From a candidate division WOR-3 bacterium (GTDB lineage Bacteria > SDB-A), in assembly GCA_016934535.1 (NCBI GenBank), contig JAFGSQ010000062.1, positions 1 through 36,946 of the forward strand: 36,946 nt of DNA. Reading direction: 5' to 3'. This document shows positions 17,154 through 22,766 of this stretch, one piece after another (the stretch's first letter is position 1; every line of letters begins with the position of its first letter). The notes beneath the pieces were generated by a model, which worked only from the letters and a program-made list of their open reading frames with translations, was not told where the DNA came from and made no database searches. The translations under genes were made by a program, and so were the position numbers.

Positions 17154-17696
17154 TTGAAAACGATGATTATTATCGCGGATGGTTTCGAGGAAATCGAAGC
17201 GGTAACTGTTATTGATCTTTTTCGCAGAGCAGGAATTGAAATTGAGGTCACCGGTTTCAATTACGATACAGTTATAGGAGGGCACGGCGTCGTACTGAAA
17301 ACAGATTCCGTGTTTGATCCGGCATCTGCTGGAAAATTCGATCTTCTGGTTCTACCAGGCGGTTTGAAAGCGGTCAATGCATTGGCCGAATCCGAAGCGA
17401 TATTGGATACAGTGAGGATTTTTGACCGCGATAATAAACCTATATGCGCAATATGCGCGGCTCCAGTAATATTGGATCGAGCGGGGATATTGGAGAACAG
17501 AAAATACACTTCTCATCCTTCGGTTAAAAACAGCATAAACGGCGGATTTTACCAGAAATCCCGCATCTTTATCGACGGGAACATTGTGACGAGCCAGGGT
17601 CCCGGAACCGCTTTTGAATTTGCACTTTCCATTATAGAAAAAATTAAAAACAAAACCGTCGCGGATGAAATATCATCTGCATCCCTGATCCGATGA
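17154..17696 (+). CDS. DJ-1/PfpI family protein (YajL/ThiJ-like)
   Basis: A 180-aa protein of the DJ-1 superfamily. It has IIIADGFEEIEAVTVIDLFRRAG with the conserved Glu near residues 12-13, LLVLPGG, and the nucleophile elbow ICAICAAPVILDRAGIL with Cys101. It also has the later KYTSHPSV and IVTSQGPGTAFEFAL segments. These are characteristic of the YajL/DJ-1 subgroup, linked to protein or glyoxal detoxification and oxidative stress; the exact activity cannot be read from sequence. The start is TTG at 17154 with AAGGGGTG six bases upstream. An ATG three codons later (17163) is an alternative. It overlaps thiN by four bases (ATGA). Confidence 0.9.
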   Translation: MKTMIIIADGFEEIEAVTVIDLFRRAGIEIEVTGFNYDTVIGGHGVVLKTDSVFDPASAGKFDLLVLPGGLKAVNALAESEAILDTVRIFDRDNKPICAICAAPVILDRAGILENRKYTSHPSVKNSINGGFYQKSRIFIDGNIVTSQGPGTAFEFALSIIEKIKNKTVADEISSASLIR

Positions 17697-18328
17697 AAAT
17701 CTGCATATCCCTCGCCGGAGAAAAAACGAAAAGAGAAGACGCGATAAATGAGATGTCAGACTCCGATTTACTCATCGCCGCAGACGGCGGCTACGACATA
17801 CTCAGAGAATACGGAATAGAACCGGACTTTTTCATAGGAGACATGGATTCTACAACTTTTGGAGATATACCCGAAAAAACAATCACAATATTAGCACCCG
17901 CCGAAAAAGACCAAAGCGACTCTGAGCTCGCGGTAGATTTCGCCCTTTCCAAAAAACCAAGTAAAATTGTACTTATTAACGCCCTCGGCAAGAGACCGGA
18001 TCATCTTTTTTCCAACATCTCTTTGCTCTTTAAAAAAACGGAAACAATAGAGATTCTCGACGATCACTGGACAATAACAGCCCTTTCAGGTCCTTGCTCT
18101 TATCGCCTTCAAAAAGCGTTTGAGAAACAGATGTTCTCAATTTTCGCTTTCGGCGATTCTTTGAAAGGGCTGACGATGAAAGGATTCAAATACGAACTCG
18201 ACGACTGCGATGTTGACCCAGGAAGCAGGGGATTGAGCAATCACATGATTTCAGATATTATAGAAGTATCATTCCGCGAAGGCAAAGCCGTAATATTCAT
18301 TGAACGTGACCCTGGCGGATATGAGTAA
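17693..18328 (+). CDS. thiN: Thiamine pyrophosphokinase
   Basis: A 211-aa enzyme transferring pyrophosphate from ATP to thiamine to make thiamine diphosphate. Diagnostic motifs are LIAADGGYDILREYGIEPDFFIGDMDS, the PAEKDQSDSELAVDFAL segment, NALGKRPDHLFSNISLL, and the C-terminal SRGLSNHM with the conserved GLSN. The lid and barrel parts are complete, and length matches bacterial stand-alone TPKs. The ATG overlaps the stop of the DJ-1 gene (ATGA), so the two are translationally coupled. No other thiamine gene or TPP riboswitch is visible here, so this gene may serve salvage. Confidence 0.92.
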   Translation: MKICISLAGEKTKREDAINEMSDSDLLIAADGGYDILREYGIEPDFFIGDMDSTTFGDIPEKTITILAPAEKDQSDSELAVDFALSKKPSKIVLINALGKRPDHLFSNISLLFKKTETIEILDDHWTITALSGPCSYRLQKAFEKQMFSIFAFGDSLKGLTMKGFKYELDDCDVDPGSRGLSNHMISDIIEVSFREGKAVIFIERDPGGYE

Positions 18329-18363
18329 GAAAACCGGAATAAAAAACTCAAAACGGAGGTAAA

Positions 18364-19470
18364 ATGAACAATTCGTACCTTTTTGAAAAACCTATAGGAG
18401 GCTTGATCGGACTCACCGATTTTACGGACAGATGGCAAGTCACCCTGGATTCTTTCAACAAAAAGAATTTCAGGGAAACTGTAATAAATTTCCTGAATTA
18501 CCTGGACCCTGAAGTTGTAAAAAAACACGGAAATAAAAATAAAGACGAATTCGACATTCCCCACGGTTCCATTGTCATAAAACTTAAACTCACCGACAAA
18601 GAACTGGATATAAACGCCCCGTTTTTGAGTGTACCTGAGAAAAAAGTAAACGCCTTGCTCAGGCAGATCGCAGAAATAAACTTCTCAGTTCTTTTTTTAA
18701 CTCAAATCGTCCTTGAAGAAGACAAGCTGTTTTTCAGGATAAAACTTCCCCTTGAATTGTGTGAGCCTTATAAACTTTACGACATTCTTTATGAAATATG
18801 CATTAACGCTGATCATTACGACGACCTCTTCATAGAAAAATTTCAGACTCAGAGGATATACACTCCAAAATTCACTCGCTATTCCGACAAGGAACTCAAG
18901 GATTATTTCGAAAAGTTCAAACTGCATGTTAAGGAAAGTCTTGATTTTCTTACATATTTCAAAGAAAAAAGATGGTTCGACATCGGAGTTGAATCTGCAC
19001 TCATTTCGATGATGAAATTAGATTACATTTTTTCTCTTCAGGGGTTTTTGAGAACAGAAATAGAAAAAGCAATAAATGAATCCTACGCAAAAATCCCCCC
19101 GGCAGAAAAATTGGAACACGCGTACAGTTTTTTTGAAAACCTTGGATCAATTTCATATGAAAAATTCGCAGATTCAACGTACAAAACTGAGTTCTTAATT
19201 TCTGTGAGAAAACACGCCACTTTGCCAGTTGTCAAAAAACAACTTGAAAATTACTACAACAACGCTGAAAAAGACATGGCTTCTTCTGCGCACTTGAGCG
19301 CAGTTATATTCCTTCTTTACGACATATACAATTTATACTACAGGTTTCTTGTTCCTAAAAACATAGAAGAAACACTTAATCAAGGTTTGAAAAATTCTTC
19401 GGGAAAAGATTGGAAAACAGCCGCTGAAGAACTTTTCAAATCGATGACAAAAGTAATGAATTCTCAGTAA
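18364..19470 (+). CDS. Unrecognised 368-aa protein with YbjN/type III chaperone-like N-terminal domain
   Basis: I cannot name this soluble protein. There is no signal peptide or membrane helix. Residues about 35-160 look like a compact alpha/beta domain: a PHGSIVIKLKL strand, DINAPFLSVP, paired beta segments, and a final helix with INADHYDDLFIEKF. This block can be aligned by eye with the C-terminal domain of the next gene's protease (shared GS, a P..P spacing and AD..D...IEKF), and both resemble the YbjN/type III secretion chaperone fold. Residues about 170-368 are predicted almost entirely helical and match nothing I know. A strong CGGAGG ribosome binding site precedes the ATG, and the protease gene follows after 15 bases. 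Confidence 0.65.
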   Translation: MNNSYLFEKPIGGLIGLTDFTDRWQVTLDSFNKKNFRETVINFLNYLDPEVVKKHGNKNKDEFDIPHGSIVIKLKLTDKELDINAPFLSVPEKKVNALLRQIAEINFSVLFLTQIVLEEDKLFFRIKLPLELCEPYKLYDILYEICINADHYDDLFIEKFQTQRIYTPKFTRYSDKELKDYFEKFKLHVKESLDFLTYFKEKRWFDIGVESALISMMKLDYIFSLQGFLRTEIEKAINESYAKIPPAEKLEHAYSFFENLGSISYEKFADSTYKTEFLISVRKHATLPVVKKQLENYYNNAEKDMASSAHLSAVIFLLYDIYNLYYRFLVPKNIEETLNQGLKNSSGKDWKTAAEELFKSMTKVMNSQ

Positions 19471-19485
19471 TCTACGGAGGAAAAA

Positions 19486-20574
19486 ATGGCAGACATAAAT
19501 GAAATCTTCAATCTGGTTTATAAAATCAAGACTTCAAAAGGAAGCGGATCAGGGTTCTTTTCAAAAAAGCACGGTGTAATAATAACGAATCACCACGTGA
19601 TTGACGGAGAGAGAGAAGTCTCTGTCGAAAATTCCGACAAAAAGCCTTTCAAAGCCGATGTCATTCTAATCTCTCCGAAATACGACCTCGCTTTTCTCAA
19701 GCCTTCGCGCGAAATTCCGTCTCCTGAAATCAATTTTTCAAGTACCGGAAATCTTAAAAATATGGACAAGGTTCTAGTTCTCGGCTATCCGTTCGGTTTT
19801 CCTTTCACGGTAACAGAAGGGATAATCTCTAACATGAATCAACTAGTCAACGGTCAATGCTACATACAGACAGACGCCGCGATAAATCCCGGCAACAGCG
19901 GCGGACCAATGGTTTTACCGGAAGGTAAAATAATCGGGATCACTACTTGCAAATTCAAAGAAGCTGAAAACATGGGTTTTTCACTCCCGGCGGACATCAT
20001 TATGAAAGAGCTCGAGGTTTTTGAAAAGAAAATGCCCCATAAGTATTCGGTCAAATGCCCGTCGTGCAGTTTCCTGCTTGAACAGGAAGACGAATACTGT
20101 GAAAATTGCGGCGCCAAGCTTGACGCGAAAAAACTGTTCGGCAAAACTCCGATGAGCGCTTTATCATTGTTTATAGAAAAAACAATTCAAACAATGGGAA
20201 TAGATCCGATCCTCGCGAGAAACGGCTATGAATTCTGGGAATTTCACAAAGGCAGCGCTCTTTTGAGGATATTCGTCTACAGAACAAATTACCTGATAGC
20301 AACCTGCCCTCTTGTCAAACTGCCCCAGGAAAATCTCACGGAGTTATACAAATACATACTCAGCAATCCGGCGCTTCCATTTTATCTCGGAGTTGACAAA
20401 GGAATTATATACGTATCTTACAGAATTCATCTCACCGACATCAATTCAAGTTTTTCGGAAAAAATAATGAAAAACATCCTGGAAATATCTTTGAAAGCCG
20501 ACGAACTGGACAATTATCTCATCGAAAAATTCGGCTGCGTTTTGTCTGACGAAGCGGACAAGACGGCGGTATGA
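19486..20574 (+). CDS. Cytosolic HtrA-like serine protease with zinc ribbon and YbjN-like C-terminal domain
   Basis: A 362-aa protein in three parts. Residues 1-180 are a trypsin-fold protease with the full triad: His37 (TNHHV), Asp67 (YDLAFLK) and Ser138 (NPGNSGGP). Residues 188-212 form a zinc ribbon with Cys191, Cys194, Cys205 and Cys208. Residues about 220-355 form an alpha/beta domain like that of the neighbouring 368-aa protein, in place of the PDZ domain usual in HtrA. There is no signal peptide or membrane anchor, so the protease should be cytosolic, unlike DegP or DegS. GGAGG lies before the ATG. The substrate is unknown, and the paired domain suggests binding to the upstream protein. 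Confidence 0.85.
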   Translation: MADINEIFNLVYKIKTSKGSGSGFFSKKHGVIITNHHVIDGEREVSVENSDKKPFKADVILISPKYDLAFLKPSREIPSPEINFSSTGNLKNMDKVLVLGYPFGFPFTVTEGIISNMNQLVNGQCYIQTDAAINPGNSGGPMVLPEGKIIGITTCKFKEAENMGFSLPADIIMKELEVFEKKMPHKYSVKCPSCSFLLEQEDEYCENCGAKLDAKKLFGKTPMSALSLFIEKTIQTMGIDPILARNGYEFWEFHKGSALLRIFVYRTNYLIATCPLVKLPQENLTELYKYILSNPALPFYLGVDKGIIYVSYRIHLTDINSSFSEKIMKNILEISLKADELDNYLIEKFGCVLSDEADKTAV

Positions 20575-20575
20575 A

Positions 20576-20848
20576 ATGCCTCAGATATTTGAAGGGGTCA
20601 TGCTTGTCTGTTTCGGCTCAGCTTGGCCGTTTTCCATTTGGAAATCGTTCTCGTCCAAAAATAACGAAGGGAAAAGCCTCCCTTTCCTTTGGATAATTTT
20701 TATCGGATATCTTTGCGGGATAACTCACAAGATACTGGCAGTGCCGGACAAAATTACGTTTCTTTACGCGTTAAATGCTCTTATGGTCCTGACCGATATC
20801 ACTCTTTTTTACAGGAACAGAACCTTTGCAAACAAAAGCGCGGCGTGA
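20576..20848 (+). CDS. Small PQ-loop/SemiSWEET-like membrane protein
   Basis: A 90-aa protein with three hydrophobic helices (about residues 4-19, 34-52 and 58-78). Between the first two lies WPFSIWKSFSSKNNEGKSLPF, the spacing of a PQ-loop motif (P-x-I ... K-S ... G-x-S-x-x-F), but with the Pro-Gln pair reading Pro-Phe. Three-helix proteins of this kind act as half transporters that dimerise, as SemiSWEET sugar carriers do; the substrate here is unknown. The ATG comes one base after the protease stop, so it is almost certainly co-translated with the protease module. Its stop codon lies in the loop of a GC-rich hairpin. Confidence 0.65.
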   Translation: MPQIFEGVMLVCFGSAWPFSIWKSFSSKNNEGKSLPFLWIIFIGYLCGITHKILAVPDKITFLYALNALMVLTDITLFYRNRTFANKSAA

Positions 20849-20865
20849 CTTACGCCCCGCCGCGC
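20838..20865. terminator. GC-rich hairpin between convergent genes, likely bidirectional terminator
   Basis: An 8-bp perfect stem GCGCGGCG (20838-20845) pairs with CGCCGCGC (20858-20865) around a 12-base loop that contains the stop codon of the upstream plus-strand gene. On the minus strand the stem is followed by TTTTGTTTG, which fits an intrinsic terminator for argF. On the plus strand the trailing sequence ATTATTCTC is only weakly T-rich. Confidence 0.7.
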
Positions 20866-20884
20866 AGATTATTCTCAGTAATCA

Positions 20885-21886
20885 TTAATCCCCTAAAGAA
20901 GCTACCATTACTGCTTTTATTGTATGCATTCTGTTTTCTGCCTCATCGAAAACGACGGAAGCAGCAGATTCAAATACTTCCTCTGTGACTTCAAGACCGT
21001 CGAGATTGTATTCCTTGAATATCTTTTCTCCGAGTGAAGTTTCCCTATTGTGAAAAGAAGGAAGGCAATGCAAAAAACGAACATTTTTGTTCCCTGTTTT
21101 TTCGACGAGAGTCTTGTTCACCTGATAGGGTAGCATCTTTTTTATCCTGTCTCTCCACAAGTCTTCGGATTCACCCATTGAGAGCCAAACATCCGTGTAA
21201 AGAAAATCCGCCCCCTTGACCGCTTCCTCGGGATCCTCGGTCACGGATATCTTTGCTCCATTTTCTCCCGCCAGTTCTCGGCATTGTTTCAACAGTTTTT
21301 CATCAGGGTGTCTGTCTTTAGGACCGGCAGCCCGGAAATCAATTCCCATTTTTGCAGATCCAACCATCAGAGAATTCGAAACGTTGTTTCTGGTGTCTCC
21401 AAGAAAGCAAAGCGACATTTTGTGCAGAGGTTTTTCGTTATGTTCGATCATCGTCATGAAATCAGCGAGTACCTGTGTCGGATGAAATTCATCGGTCAAT
21501 CCGTTCCAAACCGGAACGTTAGAATATTTGGCGAGAGTTTCCACTATGTTTTGTCCAAAACCCCTGTATTCTATTCCGTCGAACATCCTTCCCAAAACCC
21601 TTGCAGTGTCTTTTATGCTCTCCTTTTTACCCATGTGAGAGCCTTCGGGTCCGAGATAGGTGACGCAAGCGCCTTGATCGAATGCGGCGCTTTCGAAAGC
21701 GCATCTTGTCCGCGTCGAAGCTTTTTCGAAAATCAGGGCGATCTTTTTTCCTTTAAGTCTCTGCTGTTCACAACCGGCAATTTTCGCTCTTTTCAGGTAA
21801 AATGAAAGGTCAAGCAGGTACTTTATTTCTTCCTGAGTAAAATCGAGAAGTTTAAGAAAATTCCTGTTCCGCAAATTGAATGACAT
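20885..21886 (-). CDS. argF: Ornithine carbamoyltransferase
   Basis: A 333-aa enzyme that makes citrulline from ornithine and carbamoyl phosphate. The carbamoyl phosphate site is [17 protein letters not shown] near residue 54. The ornithine site is marked by the catalytic Cys in FLHCLPSFH near residue 270, and the C-terminus carries the [24 protein letters not shown] motif. Length and motifs match the E. coli-like ArgF/ArcB branch. The ATG follows an AAAAGGAG ribosome binding site. No other arginine gene adjoins it, so biosynthetic versus catabolic (arginine deiminase) use cannot be decided here. It is convergent with the PQ-loop gene and divergent from the small barrel protein. Confidence 0.95.
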   Translation of the reverse strand: MSFNLRNRNFLKLLDFTQEEIKYLLDLSFYLKRAKIAGCEQQRLKGKKIALIFEKASTRTRCAFESAAFDQGACVTYLGPEGSHMGKKESIKDTARVLGRMFDGIEYRGFGQNIVETLAKYSNVPVWNGLTDEFHPTQVLADFMTMIEHNEKPLHKMSLCFLGDTRNNVSNSLMVGSAKMGIDFRAAGPKDRHPDEKLLKQCRELAGENGAKISVTEDPEEAVKGADFLYTDVWLSMGESEDLWRDRIKKMLPYQVNKTLVEKTGNKNVRFLHCLPSFHNRETSLGEKIFKEYNLDGLEVTEEVFESAASVVFDEAENRMHTIKAVMVASLGD

Positions 21887-22012
21887 TTGAGCTCCTTTTG
21901 TATTGCGCTTTTTATTCCGTACAATGTTTCGGGAAAATTGCGTTCGATAATATCAGAAATTGAGGGATTTTTCAACCCTTGAAAAAAAGATTTTTCTTTT
22001 TGCACTTTCAAG

Positions 22013-22018
22013 TATAAT
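22013..22018 (+). promoter_or_regulatory. Perfect -10 element before small exported protein gene
   Basis: A perfect TATAAT lies in the argF/barrel-protein divergent region, with only a T-rich, poor -35 upstream. Its predicted start point near 22025 lies downstream of the first possible ATG (21960), which supports translation from the ATG at 22050. Confidence 0.5.
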
Positions 22019-22049
22019 AGCTTTGCAAGCGGATTGGAAAAAGAAAAAA

Positions 22050-22589
22050 ATGACTGGATTTACAAAAAATTTCACAAATCATAAGCATCTTGCAGCGACA
22101 ATATTATTTGTTGTGTCCCTGCCGGCTCATGCAATAACATCTGATTTGCCAGCTGAGGAACCGGAATTCGTATACAAAAGAGTTTTCCCATATAACATCG
22201 CCTTGACGTATAACGAAAAAATCGGAATAAATGCTGAGATAAATCTTTATATTCCTAGAACAGTCAAACTCTCGTGGCCGTATATAGTCAATTACAGTAT
22301 AATGGACGGACCATTCCTCTCAATAAATGCAGGGTATAGAGCCGCGGGTATTGGCCTTGGATACGGCTTATTTACAAGATCTTTGGGCACGACAGGAACC
22401 AATTTAGCCGTCAAACTTCTTTACTCATACGGCTTATCCGAGCACATCGTAATGCATTCGTACTACTTGAATACCGAACTGGAATCTATCGTCATGTTCT
22501 TTTGTTTCGAAGCAGGTCATTTAAAACGCATCAATAGCCGGGAAGAGACGAGAAACCTGTTTTATTTCGGCTGTGGCATAAAATTGTAA
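22050..22589 (+). CDS. Small exported protein, probable outer-membrane beta-barrel
   Basis: A 179-aa protein that I do not recognise. From the ATG at 22050 it begins MTGFTKNFTNHKHLAATILF and has a clear signal peptide ending SLPAHA, followed by short amphipathic strands (YNIALTYNEKIGINAEINLY, GPFLSINAGYRAAGIGLGYG, NLAVKLLYSYGL) and a terminal strand LFYFGCGIKL. The pattern suggests a small eight-strand-like barrel. An in-frame ATG at 21960 would add 30 residues, including a second hydrophobic stretch. That is unlikely, because a TATAAT at 22013 places the transcript start after it. The gene stands alone, between divergent argF and the sensor kinase. Confidence 0.6.
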   Translation: MTGFTKNFTNHKHLAATILFVVSLPAHAITSDLPAEEPEFVYKRVFPYNIALTYNEKIGINAEINLYIPRTVKLSWPYIVNYSIMDGPFLSINAGYRAAGIGLGYGLFTRSLGTTGTNLAVKLLYSYGLSEHIVMHSYYLNTELESIVMFFCFEAGHLKRINSREETRNLFYFGCGIKL

Positions 22590-22695
22590 AAATTTATTCT
22601 TAATTTTATTGACACAATCCACGTTTCCTCAGTGAATACTTGCTATTTACGATAATTACCTTTACCTTTAGCGATTCATGCTATTTTAATTTTTC

Positions 22696-22724
22696 TTTTC
22701 AAAACCGGGAATATTTGATAGAAT
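22696..22724 (+). promoter_or_regulatory. Candidate promoter of the hybrid sensor kinase
   Basis: TTTTCA (22696-22701, 4 of 6) and TAGAAT (22719-22724, 5 of 6) are spaced by 17 bases in the AT-rich 177-base gap before the kinase. The start of transcription would be near 22731, leaving a leader of 36 to 51 bases. The same gap also contains a TTGACA at 22609-22614 without a well-spaced -10. Confidence 0.45.
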
Positions 22725-22766
22725 GAACTTTAATTTACCGCATTCCCTATTAAACATTTAACAGTT

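Noticed and set aside
17163-17165. ATG as the start of the DJ-1 family gene
   Set aside because: The TTG three codons earlier sits at a better distance from AAGGGGTG, so it is preferred; the ATG remains possible.
21284-21805. A 173-codon plus-strand open frame
   Set aside because: It is entirely antisense to argF, which is clearly real.
21960-22049. Earlier ATG for the small barrel-like protein
   Set aside because: It lies upstream of a perfect TATAAT, so a transcript from that promoter would not contain it, and it would bury the signal peptide.
22609-22640. TTGACA with an AATACT-like -10 before the kinase gene
   Set aside because: The spacing is about 20 bases and the -10 is poor; the element at 22696-22724 is better spaced.
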